Positions 9,541 to 17,835 of a DNA stretch of 64,000 nt are shown here, piece after piece. Origin of the DNA: an uncultured Mycobacterium sp. Lineage in GTDB: Bacteria > Actinomycetota > Actinomycetes > Mycobacteriales > Mycobacteriaceae. Position 1 is the first letter of the stretch; each line of letters opens with the position of its first letter. The translations under genes were made by a program, and so were the position numbers. Location of the stretch: positions 29,807-93,806 of the forward strand of contig FLQS01000020.1 in the NCBI GenBank assembly GCA_900078375.1, in the 5' to 3' direction. The notes under the pieces are model-generated. The model ran no database searches. It was not told where the DNA came from and saw only the letters and a list, made by a program, of their open reading frames with translations.

Positions 9541-10332
9541 TCAGACCAGCGTGCCCGCGAAGAAGTCCAGCATCGCGTTGTTGACGGTCTCCGGGCGCTC
9601 CAGGAATCCGAGATGGCCGGTGTGGCCGATCTGCACGTAGCGGCCATTGGGCAGGGCGTCGGCGACCTCGCGGCCCAGCGTCGCCGGGGTGAGCACATCG
9701 TCGGCAAATCCGATCACCAGCACCTCGGTGCGAATGGACCGGTAGGCGGTCAGCCGGTTCTCCCTGGGATACACCTCGAGCTGCGCGGCCAGGCCAGGGG
9801 TCCGTTTGATCGGGAACGCGGTGAACATCTCCATCCAGTCCCCGATGGCCTTCTCGTCATTGATCGTCTTGGGCGAGAAGTTCTCCAGCACACGCACTTT
9901 CGCGGCATAGGCGGGCGGAAGCTTGATTTCGGCCTTGGTGAGTTCGACGTCGGCGGCACGGATGGATTTCCGGATGCGGTCCAGGCGCCCGCGGGTGCCC
10001 ATCAGCACGGCCTGGCTGACCAGCTCGGGACGGACCAGCATCAGCTCCTGGGCGATGTAGGCGCCCATCGACATCGCCACCACCCGGGCCGGGCCGCCGT
10101 CGGCCACCTGCTCGATGAGGGCGGCGGTGTCGGCGACCATCTGCTCGGTACCGAAGCCGCCGGCGTTCTCGGTGGCCCCGATCCCCCGGTTGTCGAAGGT
10201 GATGCAGCGATAGCCCGCCGCGACGAAAGGAGGGACCTGGTGGATGTGCCAGGTGCGCCCGGCGCCGCCGGTGCCGGCGATGAACAGGACCGGATCGCCG
10301 GAGCCGTTTTCCTCGTAGGCCAGGTTGATCAC
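9541..10332 (-). CDS. Alpha/beta hydrolase, BpoC-like, candidate MenH
   Basis: A 263-residue alpha/beta hydrolase equivalent to Rv0554 (bpoC). The nucleophile elbow AMSMGAY places Ser88, with an aspartate in VIGFADDVLTP and a histidine in GHTGHLGF completing the triad. Despite the old name bromoperoxidase, its place between menD and menC suggests the MenH step (SHCHC formation), otherwise absent from the window; that is inference. The GTG start overlaps the DJ-1 stop codon as GTGA, so the two are probably translationally coupled. A longer in-frame start would lie inside the DJ-1 gene and was rejected. Confidence 0.82.
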   Translation of the reverse strand: MINLAYEENGSGDPVLFIAGTGGAGRTWHIHQVPPFVAAGYRCITFDNRGIGATENAGGFGTEQMVADTAALIEQVADGGPARVVAMSMGAYIAQELMLVRPELVSQAVLMGTRGRLDRIRKSIRAADVELTKAEIKLPPAYAAKVRVLENFSPKTINDEKAIGDWMEMFTAFPIKRTPGLAAQLEVYPRENRLTAYRSIRTEVLVIGFADDVLTPATLGREVADALPNGRYVQIGHTGHLGFLERPETVNNAMLDFFAGTLV

Positions 10333-11072
10333 CTGGCAGAGGCTACGCGCCCCCGTTTGCGCCTGCCTCGCGACCGGGCCGCTTCGATGGCACCGGTCCA
10401 CAACAATGACGTCATGGCCTTGAGCTGGGTGGGGTTGGCCAGATCCTTGGCCATCAACACGGTGGCGCCGGCCTTGGTGGTCGCCGAGGCCTTCGACATA
10501 TGCCCGGAGTCGAACGGCGGCTGCGGGTCGTATTCCATGGACAGCTGAATCACCTTGGCACGTTCCTCACCGCCGATCTGACCGGCCAGCCACAAGGCGA
10601 GGTCGATGCCCGCCGACACTCCGGCGCTGGTGACGATGTCCCCCTCGTGCACGACCCGCTCGTCGCTGACGGCGGTGACGCCCAGGGCCTTGAGCGCGGT
10701 CAGCGCGGCCCAGTGCGATGTCGCCCGCTTGCCCCTGAGCAACCCGGCGGAGGCGAGGATGACCGACCCCGAGCACACCGAGGTCGTCCAGGTGGCTGTT
10801 TCGTGGGCTTTGCGCACCCAGTCGAGCAACTTCTCGTCGCGGGCGTGTTCGATCGTCGTCATCCCGCCAGGGATGAGAATGACATCAGGAGAGGGGGTTT
10901 CGTCGAACGAGTGGGTGGCGCCGACGACGAGCACTCCGGAATCGGCGGTGATCGGTCCGGGTTCGTGCCACAGGAAGCGCACCTCGGTATCGGGCAGCCA
11001 GCGCAGTACCTCGTAGGGACCGATGAAGTCCAGGGCAGTGAAGCCGGGATAGAGCACGATGGCGATCTGCAT
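10329..11072 (-). CDS. DJ-1/PfpI family protein, isocyanide hydratase-like
   Basis: A 247-residue member of the class I glutamine-amidotransferase-like superfamily. The probable nucleophile is Cys100 in TTSVCSGSVIL, with an acidic residue in DFIGPYEVLRW near the N-terminus, the pattern of isocyanide hydratase and related DJ-1 enzymes. The C-terminal 60 residues beyond the core are basic (SRGRRKRGRVASAR) and unusual. It is followed by the candidate menH with a GTGA overlap and lies 12 bp downstream of the GlxA-type regulator, itself a DJ-1 relative. The small-molecule substrate is unknown. Confidence 0.8.
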   Translation of the reverse strand: MQIAIVLYPGFTALDFIGPYEVLRWLPDTEVRFLWHEPGPITADSGVLVVGATHSFDETPSPDVILIPGGMTTIEHARDEKLLDWVRKAHETATWTTSVCSGSVILASAGLLRGKRATSHWAALTALKALGVTAVSDERVVHEGDIVTSAGVSAGIDLALWLAGQIGGEERAKVIQLSMEYDPQPPFDSGHMSKASATTKAGATVLMAKDLANPTQLKAMTSLLWTGAIEAARSRGRRKRGRVASAR

Positions 11073-11084
11073 GGGATTCTCCTC

Positions 11085-12032
11085 TTAGGCAAAGGTTTTG
11101 CGGTATTGGTCCGGCGATACGCCGATGCGGCGAATGAAGTTGCGGCGCATGGTTTCCGATGTTCCGAATCCGCACCGCGTGGCGATCGTGACGACGGTGT
11201 CGTCGGTCTCCTCCAGCTGGCGGCGCGCCGCTTCGGTGCGGACCCGTTCGACGTAGGCCCCCGGCGCCTCGCCGACCTCGTCGGTGAACACCCGGGTGAA
11301 GTGCCGTGGGCTCATCGCGGCGCGCCGGGCCAGATCCGGGATGCTATGGGCTGCACCAGGTTCGGATTCGATGGCGTCCTGCACATCCCGGATGGGCTGT
11401 CGACGCGCCCGCGGCATCCACACCGGCGCGGCGAATTGCGTCTGCCCGCCGGGCCGGCGCAGATACAACACCAGGTAGCGGGCGACGGTCTGGGCGACCT
11501 CCGTGCCGTAGTCATCCTCGACGAGAGCCAGCGACAGGTCGATGCCCGCCGTCACGCCGGCCGCCGTCCAGACCTTGTCCGAGCTGCGCAAGAAGATGGG
11601 CTCACGGTCGACGGTCACGGCCGGGAACTCGCGGGCCATCCGATCGGCGAAGGCCCAGTGCGTGGTCGCGCAGCAGCCGTCGAGCAGCCCGGCCTGCGCG
11701 GCCAGAAAGGCGCCGGTGCACACGCTGACGACGCGGCGGGAGTTCTCGGCGGCCCGCCGGATCCAGGCCATGGTGGCGGCGTCGTCGAGGGCGGCGTCGA
11801 CGCCCGCACCGCCGGGCAGGATCAGGGTGTCGATGTCCCGCGGCTCGGGCATCGCCTCGCCGACGAAGGCCAGCCCGGTTCCGGTGGTGATGGGGTGACC
11901 CTCGAGGCAGACGACGTTGACCCGGTACCCGCCCTCGGTGAGCAGGGCCGCCCCGGTGAACACGTCGTGCGGCCCGACCAGGTCCAATGCCTGCACGCCG
12001 GGAAACCCGAGGATCACCACCGACCGCGCCAT
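11085..12032 (-). CDS. GlxA-type transcriptional regulator (DJ-1 domain + AraC HTH)
   Basis: A 315-residue regulator with an N-terminal DJ-1/PfpI-like domain (1 to about 190; Cys105 in VSVCTGAFLAAQ) and a C-terminal AraC/XylS double helix-turn-helix (about 220-315, ending in the usual second helix around CGFGTSETMRRNFIRRIGVSPDQYR). Such proteins sense small molecules and usually control neighbouring enzymes; the DJ-1 enzyme gene 12 bp downstream is the obvious target. The ATG at MARSVVILGF was preferred over longer starts because it begins the first beta strand. Ligand unknown. Confidence 0.86.
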   Translation of the reverse strand: MARSVVILGFPGVQALDLVGPHDVFTGAALLTEGGYRVNVVCLEGHPITTGTGLAFVGEAMPEPRDIDTLILPGGAGVDAALDDAATMAWIRRAAENSRRVVSVCTGAFLAAQAGLLDGCCATTHWAFADRMAREFPAVTVDREPIFLRSSDKVWTAAGVTAGIDLSLALVEDDYGTEVAQTVARYLVLYLRRPGGQTQFAAPVWMPRARRQPIRDVQDAIESEPGAAHSIPDLARRAAMSPRHFTRVFTDEVGEAPGAYVERVRTEAARRQLEETDDTVVTIATRCGFGTSETMRRNFIRRIGVSPDQYRKTFA

Positions 12033-12105
12033 GGGTTCAGTGTCGACCGTCGCCGGTATGGCGTCCAGGTCACCTACCCCACAGATCAGGACATCGGCGC
12101 GTGCG

Positions 12106-12984
12106 TCAGAAGTAGTGGCCCTGGTCGAGGTCCTCGAGCAGACCGATCCCGGTGGGTTCCCACCCGAGCCGCTGACGGGTGATGGCGCTGCTGGCCGGGA
12201 TATCGAGGGCGAAGAACGCGCCGATCCAGCCGAAGTGGTCGAGCGCATTTTCCGGAGCGACGCTGGTGGCGGGCACGCTCAGATGACGTCCGATGGCTTC
12301 GGCGATGTCGCGGGTGGCGACGCCTTCCTCGCCGATCGCGTGGACGACGGTTCCGGTTGGTGCTCCTTCGACGGCCAACCGGAACAGGACTGCGGTGTCG
12401 TCGCGGTGCACTGCCGACCAGCGGTTGGCGCCGTCGCCGACATAGGCAGCGACGCCCTTGTCCCTGGCGATGTCGATCAGCCGGGGGACGAAGCCGTGGT
12501 CGCCGTTGCCGTGCACTGTCGGGGCCAGTCGCACGATCGACACCCGCACCCCGCGGTCGGCGAAGGCCAGCGCGGCCTGCTCGGATGCTCGGGGCGACTG
12601 CGGGTTGGCGGGCTGATCCTCGGTGAGGACCTGGCCAACGGCGTGCCCGGCCGTGCCACTGGTGACGACCAGTGGCCGGCCGGAGTCGGCCAGCGACTCA
12701 CCGAGTGCGGTGATGGCCTGGCGGTCGAGTTCGCCGGCGTCGGTGAAGTTGTCGAAATCATGGTGGAACGCCAGGTGGATGACGCCGTCCGCCGCTTTGG
12801 CGCCACTGCGCAGGCAGTCCAGATCCGCGAGGTCGCCGCGGTGAACTTCGGCACCTTGTGCGGTTAGCGCTTGGGCGGACGCATCGCTACGGGCCAGCCC
12901 GAGGACCTGGTGGCCGGCGCCGAGGAGTTCGGGCACCACCGCCGAGCCAACCCAGCCGGATGCTCCGGTGACGAATAGTTTCAT
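12106..12984 (-). CDS. NAD(P)-binding epimerase/reductase (extended SDR)
   Basis: A 292-residue NAD-dependent epimerase-like protein with the Rossmann motif TGASGWVGSAV at 6-16, but the region where extended SDRs have YxxxK reads differently (SPRASEQAAL), typical of atypical, NmrA-like reductases. Substrate unknown. It is divergent from a TetR gene, and the shared 79-bp gap carries two similar 17-bp near-palindromes, so TetR control is likely. A GGAGG ribosome binding site lies 7 nt before the ATG. Confidence 0.78.
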   Translation of the reverse strand: MKLFVTGASGWVGSAVVPELLGAGHQVLGLARSDASAQALTAQGAEVHRGDLADLDCLRSGAKAADGVIHLAFHHDFDNFTDAGELDRQAITALGESLADSGRPLVVTSGTAGHAVGQVLTEDQPANPQSPRASEQAALAFADRGVRVSIVRLAPTVHGNGDHGFVPRLIDIARDKGVAAYVGDGANRWSAVHRDDTAVLFRLAVEGAPTGTVVHAIGEEGVATRDIAEAIGRHLSVPATSVAPENALDHFGWIGAFFALDIPASSAITRQRLGWEPTGIGLLEDLDQGHYF

Positions 12985-12996
12985 GGCACAACCTCC

Positions 12997-13013
12997 ATGT
13001 CAGTCGCTGTCAT
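12997..13013. promoter_or_regulatory. Putative TetR operator, copy 1
   Basis: A 17-bp near-palindrome, ATGTCAGTCGCTGTCAT, placed just upstream of the ribosome binding site of the epimerase gene. The outer ATG/CAT and inner CAG/CTG pair; one mismatch per arm. Confidence 0.6.
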
Positions 13014-13028
13014 CAGACTCTAACGATG

Positions 13029-13045
13029 ATGTCAGCAGCTGTCAT
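13029..13045. promoter_or_regulatory. Putative TetR operator, copy 2
   Basis: ATGTCAGCAGCTGTCAT, identical to copy 1 except at the three central bases and centred 32 bp (three helical turns) from it. It lies directly before the TAAAAT -10 of the tetR gene, so binding would repress both divergent genes. Confidence 0.6.
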
Positions 13046-13050
13046 CCCGG

Positions 13051-13056
13051 TAAAAT
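13051..13056 (+). promoter_or_regulatory. -10 hexamer for leaderless tetR
   Basis: TAAAAT followed by 7 nt and the ATG of the TetR gene, with no ribosome binding site between; it overlaps the operator region. Confidence 0.55.
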
Positions 13057-13063
13057 TCCCCGC

Positions 13064-13618
13064 ATGGGTCGCTGGGAGCCGGATGCACAGGGCCGCCTGC
13101 AACAGGCGGCCCTGGCGCTGTACACCGAGCGCGGGTTCGACCAGACGACGGTCGCCGAGATCGCCGAGCGAGCCGGCCTGACCGAGCGCACCTTCTTCCG
13201 GTACTTCGCCGACAAGCGTGAGGTGCTCTTCGCGGGCCAGCGGCCGCTACTGGAACAGTTGACGAAAGGTGTTGTCGAAGCACCTGATTCGGCCAAACCC
13301 CTGGATGCCGCCAGTGCGGCGCTGCAAGAGGGCATGGCCTTCCTGGACGGCCGCCGCGAGCCGTCCCGACTGCGCCAAGCCGTGATCGACGCCAACCCGG
13401 CATTGCAGGAACGCGAGCTGGCCAAGCGCGCCGCCATGGCGGTAGCGCTGGCCGAGGGATTGGTGCGCCGCGGTGTGGCCGAGCCGACCGCGCGGCTGAC
13501 CGCTGAAACCGCGGCGGCGGTGTTCGGGTTGGCATTCGAACAGTGGCTGGCCGCCGACGACCACGACCTGGCCTACTTCGTGCGCAATTCGATCGCCGAA
13601 CTCAGGGCGTCGCTCTAA
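13064..13618 (+). CDS. TetR family repressor
   Basis: A 184-residue one-domain regulator with an N-terminal TetR helix-turn-helix (TTVAEIAERAGLTERTFFRYFADKREVLF, about residues 23-52) and a helical ligand-binding C-terminus rich in alanine. The ATG was chosen because a -10 hexamer lies 7 nt upstream and the helix-turn-helix sits at the usual distance from the start; a longer reading frame would cross the operators. Its likely targets are itself and the divergent epimerase gene. Ligand unknown. Confidence 0.87.
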   Translation: MGRWEPDAQGRLQQAALALYTERGFDQTTVAEIAERAGLTERTFFRYFADKREVLFAGQRPLLEQLTKGVVEAPDSAKPLDAASAALQEGMAFLDGRREPSRLRQAVIDANPALQERELAKRAAMAVALAEGLVRRGVAEPTARLTAETAAAVFGLAFEQWLAADDHDLAYFVRNSIAELRASL

Positions 13619-13648
13619 CAGGCGTCGACATTGACGTTTTGCCGCGAT

Positions 13649-14635
13649 CTACTCGCCATTGTTCGGCCGTTTGTCGGTTTGGGCGTAAATCTCATAACAA
13701 GTGCGGACGCGGGTGATCCACCAGTCGCGGCGCACGGCCGGGGCGGCGAGCGCAGCGAGGCGCGCCGGATCGGGCGCCACGTCGCCGACGGGCAGGCCGC
13801 CGTCGACGGGCACGATGTCCGCGACGTCTTCGACGAACAGCCCGCCGGTGCCGAGTCCGCACGCATGCTCCAGCCGCGGGAGCGCCCCGGCGGCAGCCAG
13901 TCCGGCCGCGATGCCGACCGCGGTGTCCAGCGCGCTGGAAATCACGACCGGGATGTCGATTTCGGCGGCGATGTCCAACAGCGCGCCGACCCCGCCGAGC
14001 GGAGCGACCTTGAGCACCGCGATGTCAGCCGCCCGCGCCCGCACCACGGCCAGCGGGTCGGCGGCCTTGCGGATGCTCTCGTCGGCGGCCACCGCGACCG
14101 CCACCCGCCGGCGCACCTCGGCCAGCTCGTCCACCGTCTTGCAGGGTTGTTCGAGGTATTCCAGCGGGCCATCGGCACTGAGCGCGACCGCGGCCGCCAC
14201 GGCCTGCTCGACCGTCCACCCACCGTTGGCGTCCACCCGCACCGTCGGGATCAGCGCGCGCACCGCGTTGACCCGGGCAACGTCGTCGGCCAGCGTCTGC
14301 CCCGGTTCGGCCACCTTGACCTTGGCGGTGCGCGCCCCCGGAAAGCGCTCCAACACCTCGGGTACCTGCGCGGCGGGCACCGCAGGCACGGTGGCGTTGA
14401 TCGGTATGACGTCGCGTACGACGGGAGGTCGTGTGCCGTAGGCGGATTCGATGCCTGATGCCAGCCAGTGCGCGGCCTCCGGTGGCTCGTACTCGACGAA
14501 CGCGCCGAACTCGCCCCAGCCCGTCGGGCCGTCGATCAGGGCCACCTCACGAATCATGATGCCGCGGAAGCGCACCCGCATCGGCAGCGCTACCACATGC
14601 AGGCGCTCCAGCAGATCGTCCAGCGATACCGCCAT
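13649..14635 (-). CDS. menC: o-Succinylbenzoate synthase MenC
   Basis: Enolase-superfamily enzyme (328 residues) that dehydrates SHCHC to o-succinylbenzoate. The catalytic lysines are in TAKVKVAE (Lys107 of the KxK motif) and the metal ligands are Asp135 (RVDANGGW), Glu162 (EYLEQP) and Asp185 (AADES). The ATG overlaps the stop codon of the upstream acyl-CoA synthetase (TGATG), so menC is probably expressed with it; this replaces the gene order seen in M. tuberculosis. The C-terminal tail (about 15 residues, ending DKRPNNGE) is longer than needed for the barrel. Converges on tetR. Confidence 0.95.
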   Translation of the reverse strand: MAVSLDDLLERLHVVALPMRVRFRGIMIREVALIDGPTGWGEFGAFVEYEPPEAAHWLASGIESAYGTRPPVVRDVIPINATVPAVPAAQVPEVLERFPGARTAKVKVAEPGQTLADDVARVNAVRALIPTVRVDANGGWTVEQAVAAAVALSADGPLEYLEQPCKTVDELAEVRRRVAVAVAADESIRKAADPLAVVRARAADIAVLKVAPLGGVGALLDIAAEIDIPVVISSALDTAVGIAAGLAAAGALPRLEHACGLGTGGLFVEDVADIVPVDGGLPVGDVAPDPARLAALAAPAVRRDWWITRVRTCYEIYAQTDKRPNNGE

Positions 14636-16200
14636 CAGATCGCGCGGCCGCGGTTCTCCCAATACGGCGTGCGCAGCTCACGCTTGAGCAGCTTGCCGGT
14701 GGGATTGCGCGGCAGCGCCTCGGAGATCTCCACGCTGCGCGGGCTCTTGTAGTGCGCCAGCCGCTCCCGGCACCAGGCGATCAGCTCGGCCTCGGAAGTC
14801 TCACCGCCAGCGGATAATTCGACGACGGCCTTGACCGACTCACCCCACTTGTCGTCCGGGATGCCGAACACCGCGGCGTCGAGCACCGCCGGGTGATCGG
14901 TCAGCACCCGCTCGACCTCGACGGAGTAGATGTTCTCCCCGCCGGAGATGATCATGTCCTTGAGGCGGTCCTCGACGAACAGGAAACCTTCCTCGTCGAC
15001 GCGGCCGATGTCGCCGGTGCGGAACCAGCCGTCCTGGGTGATCGCCGAGGCGGTGGCTTCCGGCTTGTTGTGATAGCCCTTCATCAACTGCGGTGTACGG
15101 AACCATAATTCGCCGGGCTGGCCGTTCGGCACCTCGGCCAGGGTCTCGATGTCGACCACCCGCACCTCCGCCTCACGGGCGGGCCTGCCTGCGCTGAGCA
15201 TGCGCTCGGGGTGGGACTCGTCGCGGTGCGCCTCCGGCGGGAGTTGCGTGATCGCGCCACACACCTCCGTCAGCCCGTACACCTGGATGAAATCGGTGTC
15301 CGGCCACGCCTCGAGCGCCGACTTCAGCAGGGCCGGCGGCATCGGCGAGGCCCCGTAGACGAAGGTGCGCAGCCCGCTGAACAGCTTCACCGCGTCCTCG
15401 CCCGATTCCAGCACCTTGCCCAGAACCGCGGGCACCAGGAAGGTGCGGTTCGCGCCCTGCAGCAGCGCGCCGGCCAGCGAGGCGCCGTCGGCGTCGCGCG
15501 TCATGATGGTCGGGATGCCGGCGTGAATGCCGTACTGCACGTAAGCCGACCCGCCGACGTGGAACAGGGGCATGGCCACCATGTTCTTATCATCCGGGCC
15601 GAACTCGAAGGTGGCGGCATTGATCGTGTGCGCCAAGATGTTTCGCTGGGACAGCACCACGCCCTTGGGCCGGCCGGTGGTGCCGGAGGAGTACATGATC
15701 AGGCAGGTGTCCTCGGGGTCGACCTCGCCGGGACGTCCGGTCGGTGTGGCAGCAGCCAGCAGGGCCTCGTACTGGTCACCGTCAGCGCCCTCAGGTGTCA
15801 CCTCGATGACGTCCTCGACGTGGGTGAGCCTGTCGCGGATCTTGTCGACGGCCCCGATCAGCTCGGTACCGACGATCAGCAACCGGGCGCCCGAGTCGTT
15901 GAGGACGTAGTCCATCTCGTCGCCGGCCAACCGGAAGTTGATGACGGCGGTGGCCGCGCCGAGCGACGCCGCGGCCAGCTGCAGCTCGACACAGGCCGGA
16001 TGGTTCTTGTCCAGGAATGCCACCACGTCACCGCGCCCGATGCCCCGCTCCACCAGGGCGCCGGCCAACCGGCGGATCCGGTCGTTCCACTGCGCCCAGG
16101 TCCAGCTGCGGCCGAGGTAGCTGACCGCTTCGCGGTCGGGCTTGTGCTGCGCCCAGTAGGTCGGCCGGTCGTCGAGAAAGCGCGGTTCGGGTGCTTGCAT
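14635..16200 (-). CDS. Acyl-CoA synthetase (FadD-type, AMP-forming)
   Basis: A 521-residue ANL-superfamily ligase that activates a carboxylic acid as acyl-adenylate and then thioester. The P-loop-like motif YSSGTTGRPKGVV is near 170-182, the acyl-pocket motif VYGLTE near 312-317, the adenylate motif DGWFRTGDIG near 397-406, and the C-terminal lysine in NPTGKLLKREL. The chain length preferred cannot be read from the sequence. It sits between an MFS pump (18 bp upstream) and menC (overlapping), forming a three-gene unit. It is not menE, which lies near 27 kb. Confidence 0.85.
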   Translation of the reverse strand: MQAPEPRFLDDRPTYWAQHKPDREAVSYLGRSWTWAQWNDRIRRLAGALVERGIGRGDVVAFLDKNHPACVELQLAAASLGAATAVINFRLAGDEMDYVLNDSGARLLIVGTELIGAVDKIRDRLTHVEDVIEVTPEGADGDQYEALLAAATPTGRPGEVDPEDTCLIMYSSGTTGRPKGVVLSQRNILAHTINAATFEFGPDDKNMVAMPLFHVGGSAYVQYGIHAGIPTIMTRDADGASLAGALLQGANRTFLVPAVLGKVLESGEDAVKLFSGLRTFVYGASPMPPALLKSALEAWPDTDFIQVYGLTEVCGAITQLPPEAHRDESHPERMLSAGRPAREAEVRVVDIETLAEVPNGQPGELWFRTPQLMKGYHNKPEATASAITQDGWFRTGDIGRVDEEGFLFVEDRLKDMIISGGENIYSVEVERVLTDHPAVLDAAVFGIPDDKWGESVKAVVELSAGGETSEAELIAWCRERLAHYKSPRSVEISEALPRNPTGKLLKRELRTPYWENRGRAI

Positions 16201-16218
16201 ACCGGCCAGAGTGCCACG

Positions 16219-17748
16219 TCAGGTTGACGCCGAGCCAGCCTTCGGTCGCAGCAGCACCCACGCGACCACGATCGCGACAGCGGGCACCACCGCCATGATG
16301 AGGCTCAGGTCGTGGATGGCGGTCAACCAACTCTGGGCCGCCTCCGACACCACCCAGCGGGCTTTCTCCGGGTCGAGCACTTCGGCTCCCGCCGCCGGTC
16401 CGGGCACTCCGCCGTGCGCGACGCGCAGCGCGTCGCGGGCCTGGTCCTCGCTGATCCCCGAGCCCTCCAGCTTGTGGCGGCCGTCGCGCAGGAACAACGT
16501 GGTGCCCACCAACGCGAACAGCGCCGGTCCCAGCGAGTAACTGGCCTGTCCGACAGCGGGTTTCACTGCCGAGACAACACCACCCAGCTCGGCCGGAGCG
16601 CTGGACATCATGATGGTGGACTGCGGGGTCTGCACCACCGCGCCGCCGATTGCGTTCAGTGTCACCGCGACGCCGAGCACCACAATCGGGGTCTGCGCAT
16701 CCAGCGCCACCAGCATCACCATCCCGACCAGCAGGATGGCCAGCCCCGTCACCAGCACCGCACGCTCGCCGAACCGGGCGACAGCGCGGCCTGCCGCGGT
16801 CGCCGCCAATGACGCCAGCAGCACGGCCGGAATGAGCAGCAGGCCGAGCACTTCGGGAGATTGACCACGGATGGTGACCAGGTAGTAGGCGAACAGGATG
16901 GTGGCGCCGCCCTGCAGGAAGTTGAACGTGGCACCGGCGATCACCGCGGCGTTGAACCGGCCGGATCCGAAGATCCGCATATCCAGTGCCGGCGTGGCGG
17001 TGCGCCGCTCCCAGAACACGAATGCCACCGCCAGCCCGATGCCGACCAGGATCTGTACCAGCGCGGTGACGTGGAAACCGCCCTGCAGCGAAGTGAGCCC
17101 CAGGATCAACAGGATCAGCCCCACCGCGATCAGCAGGATCCCGACGACGTCGAGCTTGCGCTGCCAACGCAGCGTCTCCGGCACGTACCGCATGGTCAGC
17201 GCGAGGGTGACCGCGGCCAGCACCGGGGTGACCAGAAAGCAGGCGCGCCAACCGCAGTGGGATACCAGCCAGCCTCCGATGGCCGGCTGAAAGACACTCA
17301 GCGCGTGGCCAGCGCCGAGGTACATCGCGATCGCCACTGCCCGCCGCCCCGCGGGGAACACCGCGTTGATGATCGCCAGCGACAGCCCGAGAACGAAGGC
17401 GAACGCAATCCCGACACCGGCTCGCGCGAACGTGAGGACCGCGACGTTGGGTGCCACCGCGGCCAGCACACCGAATCCGATCGAGCCGTAGCAGCCGATC
17501 ACGAACATCCGCTTCATGCCGTACGCGTCGCCGAGCGCACCCGCGCCGAGCACCGCCGCAGCGAGCGTGAGGGTGGCCAGACAGGCCAGGAAACTGGCGG
17601 TGCCGGGGCTGAAGCCCAGCCCGTGCCGCACCTCGGCGAGGTTGGCCGACAGGATCGTCGGGTCGGCGGCGGTGATGCTGTAGCCGAGCCCCATGGCCAC
17701 GATGGTCATGGTCGCCGCGCGCCCGGTGACTTCCTGCTGCTGCGGCAT
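16219..17748 (-). CDS. MFS transporter, DHA2/EmrB-like
   Basis: A 509-residue major facilitator with about 14 hydrophobic segments, matching the drug:H+ antiporter 2 group (QacA/EmrB). The motif-A-like loop GALGDAYGMKRMFVIG lies between helices 2 and 3, and the family-typical D30 is in SITAADPTIL. The long hydrophilic loop near 420-465 is common in actinobacterial members. Probably exports an amphipathic compound; the downstream acyl-CoA synthetase suggests an acid, but that is inference. Divergent from fadD8. Confidence 0.85.
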   Translation of the reverse strand: MPQQQEVTGRAATMTIVAMGLGYSITAADPTILSANLAEVRHGLGFSPGTASFLACLATLTLAAAVLGAGALGDAYGMKRMFVIGCYGSIGFGVLAAVAPNVAVLTFARAGVGIAFAFVLGLSLAIINAVFPAGRRAVAIAMYLGAGHALSVFQPAIGGWLVSHCGWRACFLVTPVLAAVTLALTMRYVPETLRWQRKLDVVGILLIAVGLILLILGLTSLQGGFHVTALVQILVGIGLAVAFVFWERRTATPALDMRIFGSGRFNAAVIAGATFNFLQGGATILFAYYLVTIRGQSPEVLGLLLIPAVLLASLAATAAGRAVARFGERAVLVTGLAILLVGMVMLVALDAQTPIVVLGVAVTLNAIGGAVVQTPQSTIMMSSAPAELGGVVSAVKPAVGQASYSLGPALFALVGTTLFLRDGRHKLEGSGISEDQARDALRVAHGGVPGPAAGAEVLDPEKARWVVSEAAQSWLTAIHDLSLIMAVVPAVAIVVAWVLLRPKAGSAST

Positions 17749-17810
17749 CCGCAGATGCTAGCCGCGGCTGGAACGCGCGCGACGAATAACAGCACCCCTT
17801 CCATCAAATC

Positions 17811-17824
17811 TGGAACACGTTCTA
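17811..17824. promoter_or_regulatory. KstR-like operator upstream of fadD8
   Basis: TGGAACACGTTCTA fits the published KstR consensus TNNAACNNGTTNNA at every fixed position. It overlaps the -10 hexamer of fadD8 and ends 11 nt before the start codon, a good place for repression. KstR governs sterol catabolism genes in mycobacteria; kstR itself is not in the window. Confidence 0.6.
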
Positions 17825-17828
17825 GTGT
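17823..17828 (+). promoter_or_regulatory. -10 hexamer for leaderless fadD8
   Basis: TAGTGT ends 7 nt before the fadD8 ATG with no ribosome binding site between; it overlaps the KstR-like site by 2 bp. Confidence 0.45.
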
Positions 17829-17835
17829 GGACGCC

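Noticed and set aside
12033..12248. Longer start for the GlxA-type regulator
   Set aside because: It overlaps the end of the epimerase gene and adds no conserved residues.
16861..17835. Open frame upstream of fadD8 giving an 872-residue protein
   Set aside because: The extra part lies antisense to the MFS gene and is low-complexity Arg/Asp/Gly; the ATG at 17836 has a promoter and the family N-terminus.
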